Of a stretch of DNA of 64,000 nucleotides, positions 37,081-48,743 are shown piece after piece. A model generated the notes under the pieces. The model made no database searches. It was not told the origin of the DNA and worked only from the letters and a program-made list of their open reading frames with translations. The position numbers and the translations under genes were made by a program. The stretch comes from Uloborus plumipes (Eukaryota; Arthropoda; Arachnida; Araneae; Uloboridae), in assembly GCA_038373865.1 (NCBI GenBank), contig JAXGGA010001144.1, positions 103,428-167,427 on the forward strand, in the 5' to 3' direction. Numbering within the stretch: the first letter of the stretch is position 1; each line of letters opens with the position of its first letter.

Positions 37081-38349
37081 CCGTAAAATGGGGTGAATCG
37101 GTGCACTTTTCAGCTTTGATTGTAAAAAAAGTAGTTAAAAAGATTGTTTTTTAATTTGATTTTTAGGGTAAAAACTTCGGTCTTGCTTTGCTTTTGATAT
37201 TCCAAGCAAAGACAAAACATTTTTTTTATATACATAGAATTTAGTGGTGTTCCGAATCACCCCGCTGATATGGGTCAATCGGAACACATGTTAAAATTGA
37301 TTATTTTTTTTTTCAATTTAACCTGTAATAGGTCTCATAAACATGGGTAATATTGATGGGGGAGAATAACAGATAGTTACTGTCAAATAAAAGTTTATTT
37401 TCTATACCAGTAAACGTTTACGATTTGTAAAAATTCAAAATAATTTTGAACTTATGAAAAATTAAAATTAATTTTAAGAAATACTTTTGAATTGAAATGC
37501 AAAGATTTTACATTAATTGAAGTCACTCATGTCTTCCACAGATATATACTTGTCCTTAAAACTAGCAGTTGGGGCTTGGCTTAAGATCTTCATAACATCA
37601 TCATCCTTTACTATCTTGAAATCTATGGATTTCGGGGATTGTCCTGTAAGATTTTCTCACTTATTCATCACTGTCTGTGAGTTAGACTTTTGCTACATAA
37701 AGTCTGCATGGCCCCATGTATTTTTTGTAAAAAGAAGTCTCCAGAAGCAAAAATCTGTTTAAATCTACAACTTTCTGTCATTCTAAGATTTAGTTGCTTA
37801 CTAGAAGGGATAAGCTTTAATAAATCCTTGTCCTTGTTCTTGACTAGAAGAATTGGGGTTAGAATCTTGATTTTACAAACAGTTTCCTTTAAATAAGTTT
37901 GAATTGGACGGCAGAACAAAGTGTTCCGATTCACCCCTCAAATCCTTATCCTATGACATTATGAAGAATTTTTCATTTTTATGCCACAATTAAAATATGT
38001 TGTCTCTTCCAATGTGGTACTTTGTTGCTCAGATATATGCATAATAAAAAATTCAATTCTTAGATTTGAAATATAAAGGGTTCTGTAGTTACATACGAAG
38101 CTTTGCAGACCATGAAAACTTGATGTTTTTTAACGTCCCGCTTGCAGCCAATTGCTTGCACAGAAGCCAATAGTGTTGCCAGAATGATAAAACTATTTCT
38201 TTCCTACTTCTTATAATACTACCTTTCTGAAAAAAATTTTATCTGCCAAAAATATTCAACGGTATATTTATGAAGAATTTCTTTGAATGATCAGGAAGTT
38301 TTGTTCCGAATCACCCCGCTGTTCCTATACACCCCATTTAATTTTACGG
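37081..38349. mobile_element. TA-target DNA transposon, CCGTAAAATGGGGTG termini
   Basis: TA flanks both ends (37079-37080, 38350-38351). The left end CCGTAAAATGGGGTGAATCGG-like block recurs inverted at the right end as CCGTAAAATTAAATGGGGTG. Internal copies of GTTCCGA(A/T)TCACCCC occur at about 37250, 37921 and 38303. It holds a broken transposase-like reading frame on the minus strand. Tc1/mariner-pogo class is likely from the TA target. Confidence 0.7.
37514..37735 (-). pseudogene. decayed transposase C-terminal remnant
   Basis: On the minus strand one frame reads WGHADFM, stop, QKSNSQTVMNK, stop, ENLTGQSPKSIDFKIV, then KDDDVMKILSQAPTASF, ending SVEDMSDFN and TAA (37514-37516). The long acidic/polar C-terminal stretch without Phe/Ile bias looks like real protein, interrupted by two in-frame stops. 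Its place inside a TA-flanked element suggests a pogo-like transposase, but no catalytic motif is visible. Confidence 0.4.
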
Positions 38350-38351
38350 TA

Positions 38352-39637
38352 TTTAATATGTTGCACCGACTTCGAAATTATTTGTGAGAAAGTCAGGTTT
38401 TTCTAATTGCAAAATTTCTCGATATTTCATTAACAAGAGCAGGTGTCATAAAACCTAATTTCATCAAGTTCAAGAAAAAAAAAATTGCTTTTGAAATATA
38501 ATTTCGATTTAAAAGTTAAAGACCAGTTCCTTTGTGGTTAGATCGTAATAAAATATACATTTTTATATGTATCCTGTACCAAGAACGATGTTTATTCTTT
38601 GAATTCTTTAGACCAGTCATTTCGAAATTTTCTAGGGAAGGGGGTGCAAAGGATATGTGATCAGTGCAAATTATATATGAAAAAACATGCCCACTCACAT
38701 GAAAATACTAAAATTTCTCAAAGCCAGGGTGAGGCAATTGTTCCCTCCACACATAGACTCTAGCCCCCGCTCCTTACTTGATGAGTTTAGGATTCTTTCA
38801 AGTCAAGAATAATCCTTCAAGACACTTTCACCCTCACTGTTATATCTTAAAAGCACCTAAGCATTATAACTCTCATTATTTGTTACGTGCTATCATTTTC
38901 GTTTTATTTTCCTCATCTTAAACAATTCTCCCAAAAATTCACAAAGGCTGACCTAGCAGTGTAGCGGTGGGTGAAAAGGCCACAACACACTCCTTTCACT
39001 GACCAGTATTGAACTCGGTAATTGGAAAGATTGGAAAAAATGGCTATTTACAGACACATTCATGGTGGGGTCAAAAGCTTCGGTATTGTGTAGAAAGCGA
39101 GTAACTCGTATTGTCTTCCAGTTCTCAACGAGGAAATGTGCTTCTGTAAAGTGTTGAAAACGCTTATGCAATTCATTAAAAAGACATCGACCAATTTTGC
39201 ATAGCAGAATGAGCTTTTTTTTTCTAGTTGAATGGAATACCGTATCAGCTTTCAATGAATGCTCTTAAAGCATCTTGAATACAACAGCCATCCTAATGCT
39301 CTTCTAGTTTGACTAAAAATAAGTGTTTCTCCTTTTGTTTTCTTAATCGCATAAGTTGTCAGAAAGGCTGTTTCGATCGAAAAAACGCCTTGTTCTATTT
39401 CGGACGAGAAACCAATTCCCTGCTTGGCTGTGGTTAATCACAGCGAATTTCGAGTTGTGAAGCTTTACCCTCCTCCTTTCGAAATCCTTAAGATTGGATC
39501 CGAGATAGACATTTCTAAATACTTCAACCGAAGAAACGTTTCTGGTGATCGTTTCGTAAAAGATGCTTAACTGCAGGTCGAAGACATTTCCCTATATAGA
39601 AGTGTTTGTATGTGAAAACAAAAAGCGTTTTACAGGG
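38352..39637. other. non-coding stretch with a G-rich MITE fragment
   Basis: At about 38612-38765 CCAGTCATTTCGAAATTTTC, AGGGGGTGCAAAGG and CTCAAAGCCAGGGTGAGGCA correspond to blocks of the 47713-type MITE, strongly diverged. No gene was recognised. Confidence 0.4.
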
Positions 39638-42600
39638 GGGTCATTCCATTTTAAATCAACAAATGGGGTGCGCATCACCATTTTTGATTTTGATGAAAAT
39701 TTGCATGTGTATTCCTTTTACTTCCCAGAGCTCAAAATAGTGTTCATTTTATTTTTAAAAAAATTACCCTTTGATATATAGGCCCTTTTTGTTGTTGGCA
39801 ACAGCGAAAATCGGGCGTTTTGATGCTTTGCCTTATGAACTATAACTTTTTTTCTATCAAAGATTTTGAGCTCAACTATAGCTCATTGGAAAGCTAAGAA
39901 AAAGATCTTTTTATATATGCTATTAATAAATTTCAGATTAAAAAAAAAATACTTATTTTTTCAAGGTCAAAGTTCACGACGAAAATGACATTTTTTACTA
40001 CTTTCGAACATTAAAAAACCCATGAAGGGTTCAAAGTAACAAGCCGATTTTTTCATCATATATTCATAGTCATGGTTACTTACTGTATAAAAAAAATTGG
40101 CTTGTTATTCCACCCCCTTTATAAGATATGCCCCCCCCCCCAAAGTTGTAAATTTTTTAAAAAATCCAATTTTCAATGCTAAAAAAATGCATGTGGGGGG
40201 CAAGATAAAAAAATTTTTACACGTGGTATTTTAAGTACTTTTTACCAGCTTTCTAATAAAACAAAAGTTGCTTTGTTATTCAAAGGCGTTTGGCAGATAT
40301 AAGGGACTGAACTTTCAAAAAATTGCACAAAAACAACACGATTATTTTCATTTTTTTATTTTTTTTTTTATTTAAATGTAATTATATACCTTATTCTTTG
40401 CCTTAAATGCTAAAAAAAGACTAAGAAGAGCAATGAAGAAACATATTTAAAGTTTAATAAGATAATTTAATATTTTTAACACCTGGGAATATAGAATACC
40501 ACTAAACTTGTCTGATTTTTAAACATCTGATTGCTACCTACAACAGGACTGAGCATTTCTCAACTTGTCCAGGTTTGTTCATACCATGTGGTCATTAGGG
40601 TGGGGCGAAAAATAAAAAGTTTTTCAGATCAACTTCTAATACTTGCCAAAAGTTGTCTTTGGTGAGTTAGCTTTTGTGCAAAATTTGAGAAAAATCGGTT
40701 ACTATCTTCAGGGGGCGCTGCGATCGCAAAGTTTTACCATAGCTTTGTTATAGATTTTATGGTTAAAATATCAAAAAGAATGCCTTTAGCTAGTCTCTAT
40801 GCGTTTTTTTACTCCAAAGATGTTTTCATGCATTAAAAGCATATGAAATGACTCACAAACATTATTTTATATGATATATTTATATTAAAAAAAAATCACT
40901 TTTTTTCACGTTTTTGTTTCTTTTTAAATGCTTGAAATATAAATGTATCATATAAAATAATTTTTTGTGAGTCATTTCATATGCTTTGAATGCATGGATA
41001 TATCTTATGAGTAAAAAAAAACGCAAAGAGACTAGCTAAAGGCATTCTTTTTGATATTTTAACCATAAAATCCATAACAAAGCAATGGTAAAACTTTGCG
41101 ATCGCAGCGCCCCCTGAAGATTTTAACCAATTTTTCTCAAATTTTGCACAAAAGCTAACTATCACCAAAGACATCTTTTGGCAACTATTAGAAGTTGATC
41201 TGAAAAACTTTTTATTTTTCGCCCCACCCTAGTGGTCATCCTTGTTCTGACTTGCTCTCACATGTGTATCTTAGTTGTCTTTCAAATTCTGAAAGAAGTA
41301 GGTTGTTAAGCTAGTGTTTCTGCTGTAAAATCTTGTGAAGCTGATGTGATTTCTCTTCATTTCAAGTTCATTCATATTCACAGAATGTTTTGTTAAAGGT
41401 AAAAGAAGAAATTCTTTAGAATCCTTAAATATAAATTTAAATTTGTCTTTCTGCATGTAAACTGTGAAAAAGTTATGGATAACCCTAAATGCTCCATAGG
41501 AGTTTTTGAGAATGATGATTGTAATATTTTAAGTTACAGTAGGCAGTCTACTGTAAATAGTATTTCTGAGTACAGTGATGATGATAAAACTTTACTGCAC
41601 CTGAGAACTAGGTGTAAAACTATTGAAACTGTTTGTACCTACCAGCAAGAAGTTCCATAAAGGTGGCAAAACTTGGCAAGAATTTTTTTTGCATGGTAGG
41701 TACAAACAGTTTCAATAGTTTTACACCCAGTACTCAGGTGCAGTAAAGTTTTATCATCATCACTGTACTCAGAAATACTATTTACAGTAGACTGCCTACT
41801 GTAACTTAAAATATTACAATCATCATTCTCAAAAACTCCTATGGAGCATTTAGGGTTATCCATAACTTTTTCACAGTTTACATGCAGAAAGACAAATTTA
41901 AATTTATATTTAAGGATTCTAAAGAATTTCTTCTTTTACCTTTAACAAAACATTCTGTGAATATGAATGAACTTGAAATGAAGAGAAATCACATCAGCTT
42001 CACAAGATTTTACAGCAGAAACACTAGCTTAACAACCTACTTCTTTCAGAATTTGAAAGACAACTAAGATACACATGTGAGAGCAAGTCAGAACAAGGAT
42101 GACCACATGGTATGAACAAACCTGGACAAGTTGAGAAATGCTCAGTCCTGTTGTAGGTAGCAATCAGATGTTTAAAAATCAGACAAGTTTAGTGGTATTC
42201 TATATTCCCAGGTGTTAAAAATATTAAATTATCTTATTAAACTTTAAATATGTTTCTTCATTGCTCTTCTTAGTCTTTTTTTAGCATTTAAGGCAAAGAA
42301 TAAGGTATATAATTACATTTAAATAAAAAAAAAGATTTAAAAAAATGAAAATAATCGTGTTGTTTTTGTGCAATTTTTTGAAAGTTCAGTCCCTTATATC
42401 TGCCAAACGCCTTTGAATAACAAAGCAACTTTTGTTTTATTAGAAAGCTGGTAAAAAGTACTTAAAATACCACATGTAAAAATTTTTTTATCTTGCCCCT
42501 CACATGCATTTTTTTAGCGTTGAAAATTTGATTTTTTAAAAAATTTACAACTTTGGGAATCATATCTCATAAAGGGGGTGGAATAACAAGCCAATTTTTT

Positions 42601-43060
42601 TTATACAGAAAGTAACCATGACTATGAATATATGATGAAAAAATCGGCTTGTTACTTTGAACCCTTCATGGGTTTTTTAATGTTCGAAAGTAGTAAAAAA
42701 TGTCATTTTCGTCGTGAACTTTGACCTTGAAAAAATAAGTATTTTTTTTAATCTGAAATTTATTGATAGCATATATAAAAAGATCTTTTTCTTAGCTTTC
42801 CAATGAGTTATAGTTGAGCTCAAAATCTTTGATAGAAAAAAAGTTATAGTTCATAAGGCAAAGCATCAAAACGCCCGATTTTCGCTGTTGCCAACAACAA
42901 AAAGGGCCTATATATCAAAGGGTAAATTTTTTAAAAATAAAATGAACACTATTTTGAGCTCTGGGAAGTAAAAGGAATACACATGCAAATTTTCATCAAA
43001 ATCAAAAATGGTGATGCAACAACTTTTTTGAAAATTTGTTGATTTAAAATGGAATGACCC
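39638..43060. repeat. 3.4-kb near-perfect palindrome (foldback element)
   Basis: Left arm 39638-41644 and right arm 41694-43060 are inverse copies around a 49-nt spacer. The arms differ in length only because a hAT element (plus 8-bp duplication) sits in the left arm: 2007 minus 644 is 1363, against 1367. The outer ends read GGGTCATTCCATTTTAAATC, flanked by AGGG on each side (possible duplication, or chance). Each arm contains the same two divergent short open frames of about 61 and 43 shared codons (start MQKDKFKF and MDNPKCSIG; left arm 41271-41456 minus and from 41475 plus). No transposase is recognised. It is a recent foldback element or inverted duplication; an assembly artefact is possible. 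Confidence 0.85.
40596..41231. mobile_element. palindromic hAT MITE
   Basis: The ends TAGGGTGGGGCGAAAAATAA are perfectly inverted and flanked by the 8-bp duplication GTGGTCAT (40588-40595, 41232-41239). Almost the whole element is a palindrome (arms of about 310 bp). The other arm of the host palindrome has the uninterrupted site (about 42100), proving the boundaries. Confidence 0.92.
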
Positions 43061-45295
43061 AGGGCTGACTTTTGAATTAACTTCTTTTTCAAGAATGTCA
43101 TGCTTGTTTTGGACCATGTTTCGCAAAATATCAATTAAAAAAACAGCTAGTTCAATCAACAGCTAATTCTGTTAATTCATGAGTATTTAAATCTTTAATT
43201 GTTGAATACTTATAAAGAGAAAAATAGCCCTCCAATTGCCGATCTGATGGTAAACTCATCGCCTTTACTTCTGACAAGTTTGAAAGTATTGTCGAAATTT
43301 TTGAATATAAATTGCACTGAAATATTAGCAAGCTTTTTTCTCAGCATTGTTTGGCTAGTGCGCTTTCTTTGTCTGCTAGTAAAGTCTTTGTCTATCACCT
43401 CTCTTAGGGTGTACCATAACCCTACAATGTCCATCCAACATTGCGGCTCTTCGTCTTTATAAATCAAATATTAAAGAGCATTATACAAGCTTAGGTCATG
43501 TGAAAAAAAAAAAATTAAGAAAATCAACTTCAATAGTTTATTTTGTTCTTCGGTATCTGCTTCTCATAATTGGAATTTTTCAGTGGACTGTTCTACTGTT
43601 TTAACTTAAAGAGGTCGATGTTTAAAAAAATAGCTTTTTTTGGAAATGAATCATTAGTAAAGCATTCATTTATACAAACATGTTCCATATAACCACAAAT
43701 CTCATTAGAATGTTCGACGACAAAGCTTTCACATAAAAATCAACCAAGCACTTTTTCGATATTTTACTCAGCAGAAACTCAAATGTGTTCTCAAAGGCCA
43801 ATTCCAGCTTTGAATTTTATTAAGCAATACGATTTACCATATTTTCTCCTGCAGTCATACAGGCTGCCCATAAAGGAAAAGAAATCAACAATTTTTAAGA
43901 ATCAAATCGAGTAAACGGTATCAGTAAGTTGCGGTCAGTTTATTTTGAGAAAATTAGTAGCTCATCAAGTATATTCACACCAGTTTCAATATCAATTCAA
44001 TTTAATTTATTTCAACCGAGGGATTTAATACAAGATCATTTCACGTAGAATATGAAAGAAAGCAATTATATAAATTACAGACACATCACAATAAAATTTT
44101 CTCTATCTATAACACGTAGAAAAATTTCTTGATTTGATAGATGGGAGTAAAGCATATAGTAAGAACCTTTCTGAATATCCCACTATGCCCCATGCCTTGT
44201 TCCACTATTCTTCTACATGGGGCAAATTGAGAAAACTTTTTTGAAAATCAATATTTTAAAAAGGAATGGAAGGAAAAATTATGAAAAAATAGCAGCGATA
44301 GCTAAAGATCTATATAATCATATTCTGCAAGTAAAAGTTCTTTAGAACTAAAATTAGCGACATTATTAAAAAAAATAATAACCCCCACTGTGCTTCCTTT
44401 CCTCTATTCGTAGGCTAAGTTAAGCCTGCCCTTTCTCTTGGTTAAGAATTTTTTGACACTTTAACAAAATATCAAAAACATAATAAGCGTTTTTAACTGG
44501 AATGGTTGTAGCAAAAATTTATAATCTTATCACTCATTAGAAATTTACAAATAATATCGGAGAATTAGTAATTACTGGAAATTTTTAATCAATACTCAGT
44601 TTGGAACTTAAGATTAATGCAGTCGATGGTTTAAAGAGTTTTCAAAAATAGGGAAAATTTATGTACTGCATTATATAGGCTGTGGAAAAAATATGCATTT
44701 AAAAGACTACAAATGCGAGATTCTAAGATGAATACGGATAGCTAAAGGCAGCCGAAGATATCGAAGAATTAGTTCTTTTATAGAAGAATTATTTTTAGAA
44801 TTCTATGTTTATTAAAGAACTGATGAAAAGCGATAATGATATCAATAACTGAAAATTAATTCGGAAAAAATATTTGGTTCAAAAATGCAAATCAATGCAG
44901 TATATTCAGTATCCTAAACATATTAAGCTTAACTCTATAATTGTGTTCGAACTTTTCCAGGGGCGGGGAGGGGGGGGGGGCGGCAAAGGGTCGTGTATAC
45001 AATGTAAATTATGCAAAAAAAAAAAAAAAAACACGCCCCCTTACAGGTAAATACATTGATATCTCAAGGTCAGGGAGGGGTTGTCCCCTGCCTAAATGAC
45101 GATTATATTCTTAAGGTAAGTTCAAGTGGAAAACTCCTTTGCACATAAGTATGTTGTTGTAAACCCAGAAGGTACTGGACTACAGACTCTCTACTCTCTT
45201 TTGTAATACCAACCCAGAAATTAATTAACAAAGTATTGCAATACCTTTGTTTCAAGGTACAATCACACGACATTGATCAAATTTTTGCCACAGCT
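43061..45295. other. mostly non-coding; one unusual minus-strand open frame
   Basis: At 43210-43467 a minus-strand frame without an ATG encodes protein-like sequence (CWMDIVGLWYTLREVIDKDF) that abuts the palindrome; it may be a decayed transposon protein. At about 44945-45100 a G-rich MITE copy lacks clear ends. A poly(A) run lies near 45018. Confidence 0.4.
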
Positions 45296-45843
45296 AAATT
45301 CTAGCTTTATCGTTGGATAATTTTGTATACCTTTTGGCAGTTAACTGCTTATACTGCTCCTCTGATGGTAAATTGACCTCCGACATTGGCAACGTTTTCC
45401 TTTTTCCGGGTAATGGTAATTGCCACGGATTTGAGTTGGGACACTTTCGCAAAACGTCTACGAAAGTAAATCAACTCAATTCAGTGTCAATTCCCCTTTT
45501 CCTATTACTCGAAAAAGAGGTAAATATCTTCAATGTCATAGGTCAACTTACCAGAGGAGAAATTATTAAAAAAAATATATTTAAATTCTAGCTTTATCGT
45601 TATATAATTTTGTATACCTTTTGGCAGTTAACTGCTTAGACTGCTCCTCTGATGGTAAGTCGACCTCCGACATTGACAACGTTTTCCTTTTTTCGGGTAA
45701 TGGTAATTGCCACGGATTTGAGTTGGAACACTTTCGCAAAACGTCTGCGAAAGTAATCAACTCAATTCAGTGTCAATTCCCCTTTTCCTATTACTCGAAA
45801 AAGGGGTAAATATCTTCAATGTCATAGGTCAACTTACCAGAGG
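45296..45843. repeat. tandem duplication of a 287-bp unit containing a MITE
   Basis: The sequence from AATTCTAGCTTTATCGTT (45296) recurs from 45583 with high identity. Each unit contains a 199-bp inverted-repeat element, CCTCTGATGGTAA... to ...TTACCAGAGG (45359-45557, 45646-45843). Because flanks were copied too, this is segmental duplication rather than two insertions. Confidence 0.8.
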
Positions 45844-47018
45844 AGAAATTATTTAAAAAATATTTTTAGCCCCTAACATCTAAAAATGCATCAAACAATG
45901 CAATTATTTTAATACAAATATCCCGAAAACAGCATTTCAACGTTTTGACAAAATTTATTAAAAAGGTATAAAAAAAAGGAAATTTCCAAATCTACGCATT
46001 TTCGGAAAAGGAAGGAATTATACCACAGACCTCAAATATTTTATGATATTTCTATGCTCCAAATGGCACTTTTTCCTCCCTGCCTGTTACTGAAAATAGA
46101 TATTTTTAATAAAAATAATTGCTAAAAATCTCAAAAAAACTACATTTTCCCAAACTTCAATGCGATTGCAGCAGATCAAGAAATTGACCAAAAAATTTCA
46201 ATTTTTTTTCTGTGCATTTTGCTCCCACAATGGTACCTTTTCTGCTATACCTATCATCGAAACAGAAAAAAAAAGTCATTTTCGGCCCACCCTATTGTAC
46301 ATGAGGTGTCTTTCTCAGGTATCGGCGCTGTTTTTTGGGAACCAAGCAATTTACATTCCGACTTTAATCAGCTGGTCAAGTTACGCAATCGCTCACACCG
46401 CCCATTCTCACGAAGGTTTCCCAGCAGAACGCGACCGGATATTCGCGATCCCGTTCGTTTATCGAAAACATTTGCAGATGCATGTTGGCATCGCGCTAGA
46501 AAATAAACAGTGCGCGAAACAAGTGGAGCACGGAATCCCTCTTCATTGTTTCAGAAATCCAGCCGAATTAGTATTGTTCGGGAGGATTTATGTCCGCTCC
46601 GCGTAATGGCCTGCATGTGCCAGAGTGTGTGGATGCATTATGTACACGCCGGCATCGGCTTTCTCTTGTTTGGGTTTGGAATGATCTGAGCTTTTCCACG
46701 TGCATCTTGATGAGTGGATTTGCATCGACAAGGGTATTGCACAAAACGTAATACCCTTAATTTTTTCAAGGAGAGTAATCGTGGAACAATTGGTGTATTA
46801 TGTGACTTTTTGAGTCAAAGTTGGTTTTGTAATTAGATATTATTACAGGTGGTTCTTTGAATGCAAAGCAAAATTAGAACGCGTATCGTAGCAATAGATT
46901 GGTAGTTAGAGCATGCTGGAGTTGGTCCCGAAAATTATACCAGAGTCTCTTTTTGAAAAATTTTTAGTAATCAGCTGTTTGTTTTTCTATGTTGATTGAG
47001 CTCGGTGAGGGTTATTGT
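45844..47018. other. non-coding stretch with a higher-GC patch
   Basis: A hAT-type right end (CGGCCCACCCTA) ends at 46294 without a recognised left end. The next 400 bp (46300-46700) is distinctly GC-richer than its surroundings and includes the longest open frame in the window (148 codons, 46160-46606), which has no recognisable domain and starts in low-complexity sequence. It could be a promoter/first-exon region or a captured fragment. Confidence 0.35.
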
Positions 47019-47213
47019 GCTCATATGGTAAGTTGACCTCCGGCATAGACAATGTTTCCTCTTCTTCGGGTAATAGGGAAGGTACTGAATTGAGTTGAGT
47101 TACTTTCGTACTGGTTTTGCAAAAGTATTCCAACTCAAATTCGCGGCAATTACTCTTTTCCGACCCCCTACCCGAAAAGAGAGAAGCATTTTCATAGCTC
47201 CACTTTCCAGAGC
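47019..47213. mobile_element. third copy of the TGGTAAGTTGACC MITE
   Basis: The left end GCTCATATGGTAAGTTGACC matches the 45646 copy. Internal CTTCTTCGGGTAAT, TTGAGTTG and TACTTTCG blocks are shared, and the right end is a diverged inverse. No clear target duplication. Confidence 0.6.
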
Positions 47214-47704
47214 AACACTATACTTTTTATTTAGCCGTTCAAATTTTCTTCTTTTGCTTTTAGAAATGTAAAAAAGTATTGGATTTGTTGATTTAATTTT
47301 TTGCTTGTTGGTGTACCGGGTCGTTTTAGATTGTTTGCCTTTACTATACTTGCCACAAACATCATAGTTGAAGATCTCATACTGATAAAAGCTCCCCCAT
47401 CTGTAGGTAGGAAACGTTGTTTTTTTTCCTACCAAGTGAGTGCTACTTTGAACATCTCAATGTTGCTTGTGGAAAATTGGATAATTTTTGCAACTTTTTG
47501 GTACAACATTAAATCTGTTTTATATCTTTTTTTTTTTGGAAGATTTTTTTGCGGAAACATTTTTTTGGAAAAGAACTGAAAAAGTGGAAAATTTCAACCC
47601 TTTTCCCCCCAAGGAATTCTTTACATGAGTCAATGCCGTTGACAGTAAAAGAATAATTTTTTCGAGCTAGGTATCTTTGACGGAAAGCCATTTTAATCAG
47701 TGGA
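47214..47704. other. non-coding stretch
   Basis: Nothing recognised; short open frames on both strands. Confidence 0.4.
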
Positions 47705-47712
47705 CACACAGA

Positions 47713-47887
47713 CAGGGACGTCATTTCAAGTTTTTCCGGGGGGGGGGGGGCAAAGGGTCCAAACACAATGCAATTTCATTGGAAAACATTAAAAACCATG
47801 CCCACTTATATGTAAATACATTTATTTCTCAAAGCCAGGGGGTGGACAATTGACCCCTCCCACTGCCCCCCCGAAATGACGGGCCTG
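47713..47887. mobile_element. G-rich hAT MITE (reference copy)
   Basis: The ends CAGGGACGTCATTTC and (complement) CAGGCCCGTCATTTC are flanked by a perfect 8-bp duplication, CACACAGA (47705-47712, 47888-47895). Internal marks are a run of 12 G followed by CAAAGGGTCC, then CCACTTATATGTAAATACAT, CTCAAAGCC and ATTGACCCC. 175 bp. Confidence 0.9.
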
Positions 47888-48586
47888 CACACAGATGAAA
47901 AATTTTCATTCTTTAATTCTTTTTATGAAGACGAGAAAACGTTGGAAAGGTAGTTCAAACAACATGAGGCTTACTATTATTTTTCTTGCAGTAAACAAAT
48001 ATTTATTCATATAAACAGCGAAAAGGAAATCTTTTTATGAAAATGAATCATTATACTAATCAGGAGGAATTTTTTTCTGTGATCGACATGTCTTTTGCTA
48101 AGAAGCAATTTGAAAAGCTACAACAATATTGAAAAAGAATCAATTTTCTTTTTTTCTTTGGATTTTCATGGTCTTTATGTAGAAAGAATAGAAATGTCAA
48201 TTTGAATTGTGTTCACGGAACAACAGGTCTCATATGCATTAGGATCTTTTTCATCTAGAAGCATAATAATGAGGCTAACATAATTGTTTTCTTTTCTAGA
48301 TGAAAAATTTATCTTTAAACAAAAAATTTAGTAATTAATGATTTTAGCTATTAATAGTATTTGTAATTCTGATTACATTGTAGTTACTTATTTAATTCCT
48401 TAATTGACAATCCTTATGCACAAATGAATCGTGTGTGTTCAAAAACACAAGTTAACATAAGTTTTATAATTTAGATTTTTTTTTCTAGCATAGTATTAAT
48501 TTTTTCTAACACGGATTACAAAGTTTTTAACCGACAGTGATACACGTTTAGGTATATTTCTTTCAGTAAAAAATATTATAATCACC

Positions 48587-48735
48587 CAGAACCGTCATTT
48601 CGATTTTTTCCGGGGGGGGGGACAAAGGGTGCATACACATTGTAAATTTGCCAAAAAAATGTCAAAAACCACGCCTACTTACATGTAAATGCATTGTCCA
48701 AAGTCAGTACCCCAAAACCCGAAATGACGGGCCTG
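48587..48735. mobile_element. G-rich hAT MITE, second copy
   Basis: Same family as 47713. Ends CAGAACCGTCATTTCG and (complement) CAGGCCCGTCATTTCG, with the perfect 8-bp duplication TAATCACC (48579-48586, 48736-48743). Slightly deleted (149 bp). Confidence 0.9.
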
Positions 48736-48743
48736 TAATCACC

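Noticed and set aside
46160..46606. 148-codon plus-strand open frame
   Set aside because: The first third is low-complexity and overlaps a hAT terminus; no domain, no splice or start context, and a second frame of 95 codons overlaps it.
46895..46960. tRNA D-arm-like string GGTAGTTAGAGCATG
   Set aside because: No B-box (GGTTCGANNCC), no acceptor pairing; not a tRNA, and SINE origin could not be supported.
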